A stretch of 47,236 nucleotides of DNA from an uncultured Opitutia bacterium. Its GTDB lineage: Bacteria > Verrucomicrobiota > Verrucomicrobiia > Opitutales > Opitutaceae. Under the pieces are notes generated by a model. The model searched no databases. It saw nothing but the letters and a program-made list of their open reading frames with translations, and had not been told where the DNA came from. This document shows positions 8,539 through 17,842 of this stretch, in pieces (positions within the stretch are counted from its first letter, which is position 1; every line of letters starts with the position of its first letter). Where the stretch lies: assembly GCA_903825285.1 (NCBI GenBank), contig CAIJZY010000022.1, forward strand, positions 1 to 47,236. The letters run 5' to 3'. Made by a program: the position numbers and the translations under genes.

Positions 8539-9696
8539 ATGAATCGTAAACTTCGTTTTGGCATGATCGGCGGCGGCCGCGGCGCATTCATCGGCGCGGT
8601 CCACCGCATTGCCGCCATCATGGATGGCAAGGCCGAGCTCGTCGCCGGCGCGTTCTCCTCCGACGCCGCCCGCTCCAAGGCCTCCGGGGCCGACCTCTTC
8701 CTCGACCCGGCGCGCGTCTACGGCAGCTACGCCGAGATGGCCCGCGCCGAGGCGAAACAGCCCGCCGCCCAGCGGCTCGACTTCGTCATCATCGTCACGC
8801 CCAACCACCAGCATTTCCCGCCCGCGAAGCTTTTCCTCGAGAGCGGCTTCAACGTGGTCCTCGACAAGCCCGCCACCTTCGACCTCGCCGAGGCGAAAAA
8901 GCTGCGCGCCGTCGTGAAGCAGACGAGAAAGGTCCTCGTCCTCACCCACAACTACACGGGCAACGTCATGGTCAAGCAGGCCCGCGAGCTCGTGCGCAAC
9001 GGTGCCGTCGGCGCGATCCGCAAGGTGGTCGTCGAGTACCCGCAGGGCTGGCTCAGCACGTTCCTGGAAAAGACCGGCCAGAAGCAGGCCGACTGGCGCA
9101 CCGACCCGAAGCGCAGCGGCGCCGCGGGCTGCATGGGCGACATCGGCACGCACGCCGAGAACCTCGCACGCTACATCACCGGCCTGCACATCGACTCGCT
9201 CTGTGCCGACCTCACCACGTTCGTGAAGGGCCGCAAGCTCGACGACGACGGCAACGTCCTCGTGCGCTACCGCGGTGGCGCCAAGGGCGTGCTGCACTCC
9301 TCGCAGATCAGCATCGGCGACGAGAACATGCTCAACATCCGGGTCTACGGCACCAAGGCCGGCCTCGAATGGCGGCAGGAGTTTCCCAACGAGCTGGTCG
9401 TGAAGTTCGGCGACCAGCCCCGCCAGACCTGGCGCCGCGGCAACGGCTACATCTGCGACCAGGGCAAGAAATTCACCCGCATCCCTGCCGGCCACCCCGA
9501 GGGCTACCTCGAGGCGTTCGCGAACATTTACCTCGAGGCCTTCCGCGCCATCAGCGCGGAGGTCGAGGGCAAGCGCCCGCCGAGGGACCTCGACTTCCCC
9601 ACCATCGACGACGGCGTCGAGGGCATGGCGTTCATCGAGACCGTCGTGAAGAGCTCGAAGCGCGGGGCGCGTTGGCTGAAATTTCCGAAGGCCTGA
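8539..9696 (+). CDS. Gfo/Idh/MocA family oxidoreductase
   Basis: A 385-residue NAD(P)-dependent sugar or cyclitol oxidoreductase. The Rossmann start [17 protein letters not shown] sits at the N-terminus. [11 protein letters not shown] and VVLDKPATF follow in the order typical of the family, the latter replacing the usual EKP with DKP. A likely catalytic segment is [19 protein letters not shown] (Asp and His), as in glucose-fructose oxidoreductase relatives. The ATG at 8539 starts directly on the Rossmann strand; a longer in-frame version would read through the upstream repeat and was rejected. Probably part of the same catabolic pair as the TIM-barrel protein before it. Confidence 0.93.
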   Translation: MNRKLRFGMIGGGRGAFIGAVHRIAAIMDGKAELVAGAFSSDAARSKASGADLFLDPARVYGSYAEMARAEAKQPAAQRLDFVIIVTPNHQHFPPAKLFLESGFNVVLDKPATFDLAEAKKLRAVVKQTRKVLVLTHNYTGNVMVKQARELVRNGAVGAIRKVVVEYPQGWLSTFLEKTGQKQADWRTDPKRSGAAGCMGDIGTHAENLARYITGLHIDSLCADLTTFVKGRKLDDDGNVLVRYRGGAKGVLHSSQISIGDENMLNIRVYGTKAGLEWRQEFPNELVVKFGDQPRQTWRRGNGYICDQGKKFTRIPAGHPEGYLEAFANIYLEAFRAISAEVEGKRPPRDLDFPTIDDGVEGMAFIETVVKSSKRGARWLKFPKA

Positions 9697-9706
9697 CCGC
9701 GATGGC

Positions 9707-9737
9707 TGTAGGGCGGGGTCAGCGACCCCGCCCTACA
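9707..9737. repeat. Intergenic hairpin between convergent genes
   Basis: Perfect 14-bp arms (TGTAGGGCGGGGTC and its complement) flank a 3-nt loop. The hairpin sits in the 42 bp between the stops of the oxidoreductase and msrB. It has no T run on either side, so it is a stable REP-like hairpin that may act as a transcript-end stabiliser rather than a classic terminator. Confidence 0.8.
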
Positions 9738-9738
9738 C

Positions 9739-10341
9739 TTACTTTCCGACCTGGTTCTTCGCCACCCACGCCTCGTACTCCTTGCGCGGCATGAAGCGCA
9801 GGGACGCGCTGTTGATGCAGTAGCGCAGGCCGGTCGGAGCTGGGCCGTCGTCGAAGACATGGCCGAGGTGCGCGCCGTCCACGTTGCAGTGGACCTCCGT
9901 GCGCGTCATCCCGTAGCTCACGTCCACCGTCTCGCCGACGAACGCACGCTCGATCGGCTTGGTGAAGCTCGGCCAGCCCGTGCCGCTTTCGAACTTGTCG
10001 CGGCTGTCGAAGAGCGGCGTCTCGCTGCACACCGAGAAATACACACCGTCCGCGTGGTTGTCCCAGTACTCGTTCTGGAACGGCGGCTCGGTCCCCTGCT
10101 GGCGCGCGACCTGGAACTGGCGCGGATTGAGCCGCTCCCGCCACTGGGCGTCCGTGAGCTGCACCTTGGCCTTGCTCATGTCGATCACGACGTTCGAGGG
10201 CAGGCCGCAGGCGGAGACTTCACCGGGCTTGCACTGCAGGGCGTCTTTGGCGGAGGAGGTGGATTTCATGTCAGATTGGGCGCAGGCCGTGAGGGCCAGC
10301 GCGGAAAAAAGCGGAAACAGCCGGATTCGCAACATGCCCAT
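9739..10341 (-). CDS. msrB: Peptide-methionine (R)-S-oxide reductase, lipoprotein
   Basis: A 200-residue MsrB that reduces methionine-R-sulfoxide in damaged proteins. Motifs in order: [39 protein letters not shown] and [11 protein letters not shown] with the catalytic Cys. The two CxxC pairs that bind structural zinc in many MsrBs are not complete: the first site reads SVCSETPLF and the second [13 protein letters not shown], each with one Cys, so this is probably the zinc-free type. From the ATG at 10341 it has a hydrophobic signal ending LTAC, indicating an exported lipoprotein guarding envelope proteins. A longer start at 10407 would run into the repeat and spoil the signal peptide. Confidence 0.93.
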   Translation of the reverse strand: MGMLRIRLFPLFSALALTACAQSDMKSTSSAKDALQCKPGEVSACGLPSNVVIDMSKAKVQLTDAQWRERLNPRQFQVARQQGTEPPFQNEYWDNHADGVYFSVCSETPLFDSRDKFESGTGWPSFTKPIERAFVGETVDVSYGMTRTEVHCNVDGAHLGHVFDDGPAPTGLRYCINSASLRFMPRKEYEAWVAKNQVGK

Positions 10342-10382
10342 ACGAGTAGTCAGCCGGGGAAAATATTCCAGCCAAGGCAGTA

Positions 10383-10458
10383 GGCCCACGGAATACACCG
10401 AAGCCAAAGATTGATCGGCTCGGGAGCCCTTCCGTGTGTTCCGTGTATTCCGTGGGCC
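10383..10458. repeat. Inverted repeat C next to the xseA stop
   Basis: Perfect 16-bp arms GGCCCACGGAATACAC (10383-10398) and GTGTATTCCGTGGGCC (10443-10458) are separated by 44 nt. The right arm touches the xseA stop codon. A single arm of the same family (GTGTATTCCGTGGGCAC) lies at 34335-34351, beside another transcript end. Confidence 0.85.
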
Positions 10459-10459
10459 C

Positions 10460-11743
10460 TCACTCCTCCGCCTTCACCTTCACGGAGCCGTCGCTGAATT
10501 CGTTCGTGAGTCGCTGGCCGGGCTTGACCGCCGCGCGGCGCGCGACCGGCCGGCCGACCTCGTCGCGCACGATCGCGAACCCGCGGTTGAGCACCGACGC
10601 CGGGCTCGCCGCCTGCAGGCGCTTGTAGAGCGAGAGCAGCTGGTGTGAGCCGAGCTGCACCCGCGCCTCAGGTGAGGCCTGCGCCAGGCGCGACCGGATC
10701 TCGCCATATTGCTGACGCCGCAGCTGCACCGCCGACCGCAGCGCCGACACGAGGCGGTTCGCGCAGTCGTCGAGTCGCAGGAAACCCTGCTCGATCTGCG
10801 TCGCCGGCGACAGCAGCCGCAGCCGCGACCGCGCGTGGTCGAGCCGCTCCGTGGCGCGCGCGAGCGCGCTCTCGCCCGCTGCCGTCATCGCGGTAGCCGC
10901 CTGCGCCGCCCGCGCGGCGCCGTCCACGAACCGGCTGGAGATCAGTTCCGCCGCCCCGCTGGGGGTCTCGGCCCGGACGTCGGCCGCAAAGTCGCACAGG
11001 GTGAAGTCGATCTCGTGGCCCACCGCCGAGATCACCGGCACCGTGCAGCCCGCCACCGCGCGCACCAGCACCTCCTCGTTGAAGGCCCACAGGTCCTCCA
11101 GACTCCCGCCGCCGCGCCCGATCACCAGCAGGTCAAAGATCCCGAGTGCCTGCGCCAGGCCGAGCATCGCGGCCATCTCCGCCGCCGCGCCCTCGCCCTG
11201 GACCTTCGCCGGGAGCACCACGAGCCGGCCGCGCCAGCCGCGCCGGGACAGGATCCGGATGAAGTCCTGCACCGCCGCGCCCGTCGGCGAGGTCACGAAA
11301 CCCACCGTCGCCGGCATCGCCGGGATCGGCCGCTTCTTCTCCGGGGCGAACAGGCCCTCCGCCGCCAGCCGCTGCTTCAACCGCTCGAACTCCTGCTGCA
11401 GCCGGCCCACGCCGTCCTCGATCACCGCGCGGACGATCAGCTGGTACTGCCCGCGCGCCTCGTAGACGCTCACCTCGCCGTAGGCCACCACCTGCTGGCC
11501 GTCGCGGAGCTTCACCGTCTGCCGCGCCGCGTCGCCGCGGAACAGCACCGCGCTCAGCTGCGCCCCCGCGTCCTTCAGCGAGAAATACACGTGCCCGCTC
11601 GCCTGCGCGCGCAGGTTCGACACCTCGCCGCGCACCCAGCCCGGCCGGATCCCCTCCTCGAGCAGCGTCTTCACGCGCCGCGTGAACTCGCTCACGCTTT
11701 CCGCGCGCGCACCCGAGTCGCCCAGATCGAGTTCAGCCTTCAC
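10460..11743 (-). CDS. xseA: Exodeoxyribonuclease VII large subunit
   Basis: This 427-residue protein is the large, catalytic subunit of exonuclease VII, which degrades single-stranded DNA in the cytoplasm during repair. The N-terminal OB-fold is visible in [15 protein letters not shown] and [20 protein letters not shown]. The core includes [36 protein letters not shown] and [19 protein letters not shown], all hallmarks of XseA. The C-terminal helical part is relatively short. Its start overlaps the end of the TVP38-like gene by 11 bp, so translation may be coupled. The small subunit xseB is not seen in this window. Confidence 0.97.
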   Translation of the reverse strand: MKAELDLGDSGARAESVSEFTRRVKTLLEEGIRPGWVRGEVSNLRAQASGHVYFSLKDAGAQLSAVLFRGDAARQTVKLRDGQQVVAYGEVSVYEARGQYQLIVRAVIEDGVGRLQQEFERLKQRLAAEGLFAPEKKRPIPAMPATVGFVTSPTGAAVQDFIRILSRRGWRGRLVVLPAKVQGEGAAAEMAAMLGLAQALGIFDLLVIGRGGGSLEDLWAFNEEVLVRAVAGCTVPVISAVGHEIDFTLCDFAADVRAETPSGAAELISSRFVDGAARAAQAATAMTAAGESALARATERLDHARSRLRLLSPATQIEQGFLRLDDCANRLVSALRSAVQLRRQQYGEIRSRLAQASPEARVQLGSHQLLSLYKRLQAASPASVLNRGFAIVRDEVGRPVARRAAVKPGQRLTNEFSDGSVKVKAEE

Positions 11744-12407
11744 GCTTCAGAAAACGCTGCCGCAGAAAATGCACCGCCACCACGGCCACGACGATCACGC
11801 CGATGCCCGCCACGACCGTCTTGAAATTTCCGTTCAGCACGCCGCGCCCGAGCACCACCGCACCCACGGCCCAGGGGAGCGTGCACAGCCACGACACCAG
11901 CAGGTACTGCCGGAACGGCACCTCGGCCAGGCCGAGGATGTAGCCCTGCACCGTGTACGGCGGACCGGGGGTCAGACGCACGAGCAGCGTGACGGTCAGC
12001 GAGGTCGCGGGCGTCACCGCCGGCACGCCGTAGCCGTACCGCTTCAGCAGCCCGGTCAGGACCGGGCGGAGCGCGTATCGCGCGAGCCAGTAGATCAGGG
12101 AGAGGTTGACCGCGACGGCCGCCATCACCGCGACGATCACGCCCCAGAGGCCCATCGTGGGGGCAAACGCCTCGCCCGCGGGGATCGTGAACGCCATCAG
12201 CGGCAGGCCCGCCGCCGGCAGCAGGGCCAGGGCCGTGAAGAAGAGTCCCGGACCGGCCCCGCGGATCAACGCCAGGCCGCGGTCCACCAGGTCCCGGAGG
12301 TCCAGCCCGCGCATGACGAGCACGGCCACGACCAGCAGCAGGACTACACCAATGGCCAGCTTGACGATCGGGAGTTTCCTCGGCGGAACCGGGGTGGCGG
12401 ACGACAT
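11733..12407 (-). CDS. TVP38/TMEM64 (DedA-like, SNARE-associated) membrane protein
   Basis: A 224-residue integral membrane protein with about five to six hydrophobic segments. The core LPAAGLPLMAFTIPAGEAFA followed by RLTPGPPYTVQGYILGL corresponds to the re-entrant-loop region of the VTT/DedA domain. Members are linked to lipid scrambling and membrane homeostasis; the exact function is unknown here. The ATG at 12407 gives MSSATPVPPRKLPIVKL followed by the first membrane segment. The longer open frame to 12506 reads through an intergenic repeat and was rejected. It overlaps xseA, which lies downstream on the same strand. Confidence 0.85.
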   Translation of the reverse strand: MSSATPVPPRKLPIVKLAIGVVLLLVVAVLVMRGLDLRDLVDRGLALIRGAGPGLFFTALALLPAAGLPLMAFTIPAGEAFAPTMGLWGVIVAVMAAVAVNLSLIYWLARYALRPVLTGLLKRYGYGVPAVTPATSLTVTLLVRLTPGPPYTVQGYILGLAEVPFRQYLLVSWLCTLPWAVGAVVLGRGVLNGNFKTVVAGIGVIVVAVVAVHFLRQRFLKREG

Positions 12408-12473
12408 GCGCGGAGCCTGCCCGCCCCGCCGCGCCACCGTCAAGCACCCGCTCGGCGGGACCCGATCCGGGCG

Positions 12474-12501
12474 CACCACCAAGATCACGAAGCACACGAA
12501 G
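12474..12501. repeat. Single arm of repeat family A
   Basis: A CACGAAG-type arm (AAGATCACGAAGCACACGAAG core) lies between the divergent TVP38-like gene and the O-antigen ligase-like gene. It is an isolated half of the outer arm seen at 1334, 7095 and 34149. Confidence 0.7.
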
Positions 12502-12514
12502 TCCAAGCCTCGTC

Positions 12515-14668
12515 ATGGCCGCAGGCTTGCCCGGGCTCGAGCGGGCCGCTGTGATGGCCGCAATGACGCGCCCCGCCGACTCCGCCTCCCGCCTGGCCCT
12601 GGGGCTCGGCGTCGCCGGGGCCGCCGCCCTCGCGGCCATCACCCTCGCGGATCCCGGCGCGACGCGGATGCACGCCTGGCCCTGGTCCCTCGCCTATGTG
12701 CTGGCGTTGCTCGTCCCTTCGGCCGCGCTGGTCCTCCGCGCCTATGCGCCCACGCGCCCGCTGCGCACGCCGCCGCGGCCGTGGTTCCACCTCGTCCTCG
12801 CCGGCGGCGCCGCCGTGCTCGTCTCCGCCTTCGCCAGCCCCTACCGCGGGCCCGGCCTGCTCGGCGCCGCGCCGCTGCTGTCCGCGCTCGCGCTCTTCCT
12901 CGTGACATTTGACTGGCTGCACGCCGACCCTGCGCAGGGGGAGGCGCGTCGCCGCCGGCTGCGCCTCGCCCTCGGCGCGTTCCTCGCCCTCGTCGCCTTC
13001 GTCAGCCTCGGGAGCTGGCTCGGCGACCTCCCGCGGCTGGCCCCGGCGGAGATCTTCGCCGCGCGCAACCCGCACCCGCTCGGCCACTCCAACTACACCG
13101 CGGGACTCGCCGTGCTGATGCTGCCGACGTTTGCCGCGCTGGCGCAGTCCGCCCACGGCCGGGCGCGCCTCGGCTGGGCCGCCGCCGCGCTCCTCGCCCT
13201 CGGGCTCCTCTTCACCAGCGGCAGCCGCGGCGGCCTCGTCGGGCTCGGCGTCCTCCTGCTGGGCGCGCTGCTCGCCTCCCGGCTGGGCGTGAGGCGCACG
13301 CTCGGCTTTGCCGTCCTCGCCGCCGCCGCCTGCCTCCTGCTCGCCTATGCCAACCCGCGCACCCGCGCGCTGCTCCACGGCGCGGATGCCGCCGCGCTGA
13401 GCGCCAGCACCATCCAGCGCACCGCCATGGCCCGGGCCGGGCTCGCCCTCGGCGCCGCGCGGCCGCTGCTCGGCTGGGGTCCTGGCGCCACGCCGTTGGC
13501 CTATCCCAAATTCCGCGCCGGGCTCGACGGCGGCGTCGAGGACGCCCTTCAGCTCCACAGCCTGCCGGTGCAGCTCTGGGCCGAGCTCGGCCTGGTCGGC
13601 CTCGCCGGCCTGGCTGGGCTGCTGGTGCTCATCGCGCGCCACGCGCGGCGCGATCCCACCGCGGCCGTGACGCTCGCCGGCTACCTCGCCTTCGCGCTCT
13701 CCGACTACCAGCTCGACGTCCCGGTCTTCGCCTTCGCCCTCGCGCTCCTGGCCGCCCTGCTGGCGCCGCCCGCCGAACCGGCGGCCGCGGTCCGGTCGCG
13801 GGCCCTCGACTGGTGTCTTCGGCTCACGGCCCTCGCCTATCTCGCCTTCGCGCGGCCCGATCCGACGCCGGCCATGAACGTCCATGCGCTGGCCCTCGCC
13901 CGCGACCCGGCGCAGGCTCCGGCGGCCGCCGAGCTGCTCCGCACGTCGCTCGCGGTCAACCCCGACCAGGAGATCGCGCACTTCAACCTTGGCTGGCTGC
14001 AGGTCGTGAATCAGCCCGACGAGGCCGAGCGCCACTTCCTCGCCGCCGCCCGGCTCGTGCCCGACAAGGGTGGCGTGTATTTCGGCTTGGGCCTGGCACG
14101 ACTCAACCAGGGCCGGCAGGAGGAAGCCGCCCGGGCGCTCGCGCTCGAGTGCCTCAACGACCCGGTCTTCCTCGTCTCCCCGTGGTGGCGCAACCCCGCT
14201 CTCCGGCCGCTGTGGCCTGGCACACTGGGGCTGCTGTACCGTTTCCTGGCCGAGGCCGCCGGGTCCGACGGACTGAAGACCCCCGCCGCCGCCAAGGAGC
14301 TCGCCTACACCGCGGCGCTGGTCCGCTGGATCGAGGGCACGGCCGCGCCGGGTGAAATGCTTGCCGCCGCCAACACCGCGCAGCGCACCGCCTTCTTCGC
14401 GCGCCGGCCGCCGCGGCCGGCGTTTGCCGACGCCCCCGTGAGTCTCCTGCACCGCGAGCGCACCGCCTACCCAGTGCTGATGCGCAACCTCGACCTGCCA
14501 ACGCCGGTGGACCTTTTCGCCGTCCAGGAAAACGCGCTCGCCGTCGGCGAGTACCGTTTCCTTTTCCCGCAGAAAGGCTGGCTCCCGGCGCCGCTTCTGC
14601 TCGGATTCCTGCAGGAACGTCTGCTGCCCCAAGGTGACCCCATCTCCCTCCCGCCAATCCATCCGTGA
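12515..14668 (+). CDS. O-antigen ligase/polymerase-like membrane protein with TPR region
   Basis: A 717-residue protein with about ten to twelve hydrophobic segments in its first 440 residues and a soluble C-terminal part. The central region has RNPHPLGHSNYTAGLAVLML and LLFTSGSRGGLVGLGVLLLG, typical of the Wzy/WaaL O-antigen ligase superfamily, including an Arg in SRGG. The C-terminal part contains helical TPR-like repeats (SLAVNPDQEIAHFNLGWLQV, LVPDKGGVYFGLGLARLNQG). It probably polymerises or transfers polysaccharide in the periplasm. Its start is uncertain: ATG at 12515 lies just after the repeat, while ATG at 12554 is an equally good in-frame choice. Its end overlaps the sugar transferase gene by 35 bp, which suggests coupled expression. 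Confidence 0.85.
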   Translation: MAAGLPGLERAAVMAAMTRPADSASRLALGLGVAGAAALAAITLADPGATRMHAWPWSLAYVLALLVPSAALVLRAYAPTRPLRTPPRPWFHLVLAGGAAVLVSAFASPYRGPGLLGAAPLLSALALFLVTFDWLHADPAQGEARRRRLRLALGAFLALVAFVSLGSWLGDLPRLAPAEIFAARNPHPLGHSNYTAGLAVLMLPTFAALAQSAHGRARLGWAAAALLALGLLFTSGSRGGLVGLGVLLLGALLASRLGVRRTLGFAVLAAAACLLLAYANPRTRALLHGADAAALSASTIQRTAMARAGLALGAARPLLGWGPGATPLAYPKFRAGLDGGVEDALQLHSLPVQLWAELGLVGLAGLAGLLVLIARHARRDPTAAVTLAGYLAFALSDYQLDVPVFAFALALLAALLAPPAEPAAAVRSRALDWCLRLTALAYLAFARPDPTPAMNVHALALARDPAQAPAAAELLRTSLAVNPDQEIAHFNLGWLQVVNQPDEAERHFLAAARLVPDKGGVYFGLGLARLNQGRQEEAARALALECLNDPVFLVSPWWRNPALRPLWPGTLGLLYRFLAEAAGSDGLKTPAAAKELAYTAALVRWIEGTAAPGEMLAAANTAQRTAFFARRPPRPAFADAPVSLLHRERTAYPVLMRNLDLPTPVDLFAVQENALAVGEYRFLFPQKGWLPAPLLLGFLQERLLPQGDPISLPPIHP

Positions 14669-16082
14669 GACCGCCGTCCCGCTGGCCCTGCTGGCGGGTG
14701 ACACGCTGGTCACGCTGGCCGGCCTGGCGCTGGGCTGGTGGCTGCGCTACGCCTCGCCGTTCGCGCGGTACGGCATCGCCGTGCTGGACGCCACCTTCGC
14801 GCGCTACCTGCCGCTGCTGCTCGTGGGCGTCGCCCTGTTGGTCGGCGCCTTCGCCCAGTTCGGGCTCTACGACTCGCGGCTGCTGCTGCGCCGCTACCAG
14901 AGCCTCAACGCCATCCTCAAGGGCGCGGCCTTCTGGCTCGTCGCCTACCTCGGTGTGTCGCTCGTCCTGAAGTTCGACCCGCCGATCTCGCGCCTCTTCG
15001 TCGTCGAGGCCTTCGTCTGCGTCGTCGCCTTGCTCACCGCCTGGCGCCACCTCGCCTACCTCGCCCTCACCCGCCGCGCCCTGCTCGGCCGGCTGCGCCG
15101 GCGCGCGGTGCTGCTGGGCTGGAACGACGACGCCCGCGCCCTCGCCGCCGAGATCGCCCGCGACCCCGCGCACCCCTTCGCACTGGCCGGCCTCGTCACC
15201 GGCCCCGGCGACGCCCAGGCGCTCGCGGCCGAAGCCGCCGCCGCCCGCCCGCCGGTGCTCGGCGCCGTCGATGACCTCGCCGCCATCCTCGCGCGCGAGG
15301 CACCCGACCTGCTCATCGCCACGCGTCTCGACCTGCCGCGCGCCGAGATCCGCGCCATCGTCGAGACCTGCGAGCGGGCCTACGTCGAGTGGAAGATCGT
15401 GCCGGGCGCGTTCGACATCTTCCTCAGCGGGCTGCGGCTCCAGACCATCGGCCGCGTGCCGGTGCTCGGGATCGAGGAGCTCACGATCAACCGCCTCTTC
15501 AACCGCGCGCTCAAGCGCGCCGTGGACCTCGTCGGCGGCGCCGTCGGCCTGGTTGTCTCCACCCCGCTCGTGCTCGTGTTCGCCGTCCTGATCAAGCGCG
15601 AGTCGCCCGGCGGCCCGGTCTTCTTCCGCCAGACCCGCGTCGGCGCCGGCCACCGGCCCTTCACGCTGTGGAAGCTGCGCACCATGGCGCCGGGCGCCGA
15701 CGCCCATGACGACGCCCGGCAGAGCACGGCGCGCGGCGACCCGCGGCTCCTCCGCATCGGTGCGTGGCTTAGGCGCTGGAACCTCGACGAGCTCCCGCAG
15801 TTCTGGAACATTCTGCGCGGCGACATGAGCCTCGTCGGCCCGCGGCCCGAGCGCCCGCACCACGTCGAGCAGCTCGCCGGCGCCATCCCGCATTACCTGC
15901 CGCGCCACCTCGTGCGGCCCGGCCTCACCGGGTGGGCCCAGGTCCGCGGCCTGCGCGGCGAGAGCGACCTCGTGCTCCGCGTGCAGCACGACATCTACTA
16001 CATCGAGAACTGGTCCATCTGGCTGGACGCGCAGATCATCCTGCTGACGCTCGTCCGCTGGCGCGACCCGAACGCGTACTAG
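14634..16082 (+). CDS. Initiating sugar transferase (WcaJ/WbaP type, polyprenyl-phosphate)
   Basis: A 482-residue membrane enzyme that transfers a sugar-1-phosphate to undecaprenyl phosphate to start polysaccharide synthesis. It has about four N-terminal membrane segments, a Rossmann-like middle domain, and the catalytic bacterial sugar transferase domain from about residue 283. That domain shows KRAVDLVGGAVGLVV (re-entrant helix), PVFFRQTRVGAG, FTLWKLRTM, NLDELPQFWNILRGDMSLVG with the DE pair, GPRPERP and RPGLTGWAQVRG. The start is a GTG inside the end of the preceding ligase gene. No upstream ATG option exists in this frame. Confidence 0.95.
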   Translation: MTPSPSRQSIRETAVPLALLAGDTLVTLAGLALGWWLRYASPFARYGIAVLDATFARYLPLLLVGVALLVGAFAQFGLYDSRLLLRRYQSLNAILKGAAFWLVAYLGVSLVLKFDPPISRLFVVEAFVCVVALLTAWRHLAYLALTRRALLGRLRRRAVLLGWNDDARALAAEIARDPAHPFALAGLVTGPGDAQALAAEAAAARPPVLGAVDDLAAILAREAPDLLIATRLDLPRAEIRAIVETCERAYVEWKIVPGAFDIFLSGLRLQTIGRVPVLGIEELTINRLFNRALKRAVDLVGGAVGLVVSTPLVLVFAVLIKRESPGGPVFFRQTRVGAGHRPFTLWKLRTMAPGADAHDDARQSTARGDPRLLRIGAWLRRWNLDELPQFWNILRGDMSLVGPRPERPHHVEQLAGAIPHYLPRHLVRPGLTGWAQVRGLRGESDLVLRVQHDIYYIENWSIWLDAQIILLTLVRWRDPNAY

Positions 16083-16149
16083 CGTCCGAGCCGGGCGCGA
16101 CGGCACGCCGCCGTCGAACTCACCGCCGCCGGGCACCAGGTCCGCGGCT

Positions 16150-17061
16150 TCATAGCGGCTGCACGCGCCGGCGCCCGCGGCGCGCCGCCCGCCAGCGCGC
16201 GACAATCTTCCACAGGCCGAACGCTGCCGTGTACTTCCAGCGCACCCAGGCCAAGTTCCCGGGATTGAAATGCTTCAGGTAGACGTCGCGGTTCGCGTCA
16301 AAGATCGCAGTGGACATCGCGGCGTACTCCTGAGCCACGCTCACACCCTTGAGGTGAGTGATCCGCATGGCGCCGTCGTAGACGATGCGCCAGCCCGCCC
16401 GTGCGACGCGCACGCACAGGTCGAGGTCGTCGCCGTACATGAAGAACCGCTCGTCGAACACCTTGCCGTCCGGCGCCACCGCGGCCAGCGCGGCCCGCGG
16501 CGCAAGCATGAAGGCGCCGTTGATCGCCCCCACGTCATAGGTGCCGGCCGCCGGGAGGTGTGTGAGGTTGTAGCCCGTGAACCAGGCCATGCGGGGAAAC
16601 GCCTTCGCCAGTCCGCTCGCCCGGCAAAAACCGTCCCAGAGCGTCGGGATGCCCCGCCGGCACGCCAGGTCCATGGATCCGTCCGCCAGCTCCAACCGTG
16701 GCGAGATCAGCCCGATGCGCGAGTCCGCCTGCAGCCGCGCCACGCAGTGCGCCAGCGCGGGTGTGTTGCTGACGGTGTCGGGGTTGAGAAACAGCACGTG
16801 GTCGCCGCGGCTCCGGCCATAGCCGAGATTGTTCGCGCGCCCAAACCCGAGATTCGACTCCGCCGGCAGGTAGTGGACCCACGGAAATTGCGACGTCACG
16901 ATCGCCCCGGTGCCGTCGCCGGGCGAGTTGTCCACCACCACCACCTCGACCGGCCGGTCGGCCAGCGCGCGCGGCAGCGAGGTGAGGTTGGCCGCGATTT
17001 CCCCGCCGGACCGGTAGGCGACGATGACGATGGAGAGGATCGGCGTGTTCGGCGTGGACAC
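16150..17061 (-). CDS. GT2 family glycosyltransferase (rhamnosyltransferase-like)
   Basis: A 303-residue GT-A fold glycosyltransferase. Near the N-terminus it has ILSIVIVAYRSGGEI and VVVVDNSPGDGTGAIV, the nucleotide-sugar-binding start. ESNLGFGRANNLGYGRSRGD and VLFLNPDTV provide the metal-binding region, followed by GAINGAFMLAPRAAL and FFMYGDDLDLCVRVARAGW, as in WbbL-like rhamnosyltransferases. The GTG at 17061 puts the start just before the first beta strand; the open frame continues to 17283 but crosses into the divergent gene, so I rejected that extension. It is divergent from the GT2 gene at 17096, only 34 bp apart. Confidence 0.9.
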   Translation of the reverse strand: MSTPNTPILSIVIVAYRSGGEIAANLTSLPRALADRPVEVVVVDNSPGDGTGAIVTSQFPWVHYLPAESNLGFGRANNLGYGRSRGDHVLFLNPDTVSNTPALAHCVARLQADSRIGLISPRLELADGSMDLACRRGIPTLWDGFCRASGLAKAFPRMAWFTGYNLTHLPAAGTYDVGAINGAFMLAPRAALAAVAPDGKVFDERFFMYGDDLDLCVRVARAGWRIVYDGAMRITHLKGVSVAQEYAAMSTAIFDANRDVYLKHFNPGNLAWVRWKYTAAFGLWKIVARWRAARRGRRRVQPL

Positions 17062-17095
17062 GCCCCGACGCTGTGCGATGCTGCCAGTGAACGCA

Positions 17096-17842
17096 ATGCC
17101 TCCCGACTCGCCGCCGCTTCTCAGCGTGATCGTGGTCTGCCGGAACCCGGGCCCGGGCCTCGCAGCCGCCCTGCAGAGCATCTGGGCACAGCACGGGCCC
17201 GCGCCCGAGCTGGTCGTCGTCGACGGCGCCTCCACCGACGGCACCGCGGAGTGGCTCGCCCGGCACCGCGCCGAGATTTCCACCCTGATCGCGGAACCCG
17301 ACCGCGGGGTCTACGACGCGATGAACAAGGGCGTCGCCGCCGCGCGCGGCGAGTGGGTGCTGTTCCTCGGCGCCGACGACGCGCTCGCCTCCGACCTCGT
17401 GCTGGCAGAGACGGCGATGACGCTGGCCCAGACCAACGGCGGCGTGGTCGTAGGCGAGGTCGCCTACACCGACGGCCGCGTCTACCGCCTGGCCGCGGCG
17501 CCAAACCCGCGGGCGCGGAACTTTGTCCACCACCAGGGCGCGTTCTACCGCCGGAGCCTGTTCGCGGAGCACGGGCCGTTCGACACCAGCCTGGCCGTGA
17601 TGGGCGACTATGACTTCAATCTCCGGCTCTGGCAGAGCCACGTGCGCTTCAAGGCCTGCGCGCTGGCCGTCGCGCGCTGCCGCCCGGGCGGAATCAGCGA
17701 CCGCGGCCGGTGGCAGGGCTATGGCGAGGAGATTCGCGTGCGCCACCGCCACTTCGCGTGGTGGCAGTGCTGGGGTTGGGACACGGCCAGCGTCCTCCGC
17801 TACCTGCGCAAGCGGATCGTCCGCAGCTTCGTGAGAACCTGA
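17096..17842 (+). CDS. GT2 family glycosyltransferase
   Basis: A 248-residue GT-A glycosyltransferase. Motifs: LLSVIVVCRNPGPGLAAALQ, LVVVDGASTDGTAEWLARH, IAEPDRGVYDAMNKGVAAA and WVLFLGADDAL, in the order of the WcaA/colanic-acid-type transferases, with the GADD segment in the DxD position. It is cytoplasmic or membrane-peripheral. The ATG at 17096 gives MPPDSPPLL directly before the first strand. Its 3' end overlaps the convergent glycosyltransferase gene at 17800 by 43 bp. The sugar donor and acceptor cannot be told. Confidence 0.9.
   Translation: MPPDSPPLLSVIVVCRNPGPGLAAALQSIWAQHGPAPELVVVDGASTDGTAEWLARHRAEISTLIAEPDRGVYDAMNKGVAAARGEWVLFLGADDALASDLVLAETAMTLAQTNGGVVVGEVAYTDGRVYRLAAAPNPRARNFVHHQGAFYRRSLFAEHGPFDTSLAVMGDYDFNLRLWQSHVRFKACALAVARCRPGGISDRGRWQGYGEEIRVRHRHFAWWQCWGWDTASVLRYLRKRIVRSFVRT

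Noticed and set aside
12485-14713. A 742-codon open frame on the minus strand opposite the O-antigen ligase gene
   Set aside because: The plus strand has membrane segments and ligase motifs; the reverse frame is Gly/Arg/Glu-rich noise.
16150-17283. Longer version of the minus-strand glycosyltransferase starting at 17283
   Set aside because: The extra 74 residues have no domain and would overlap the start of the divergent GT2 gene; GTG at 17061 precedes the conserved first strand.
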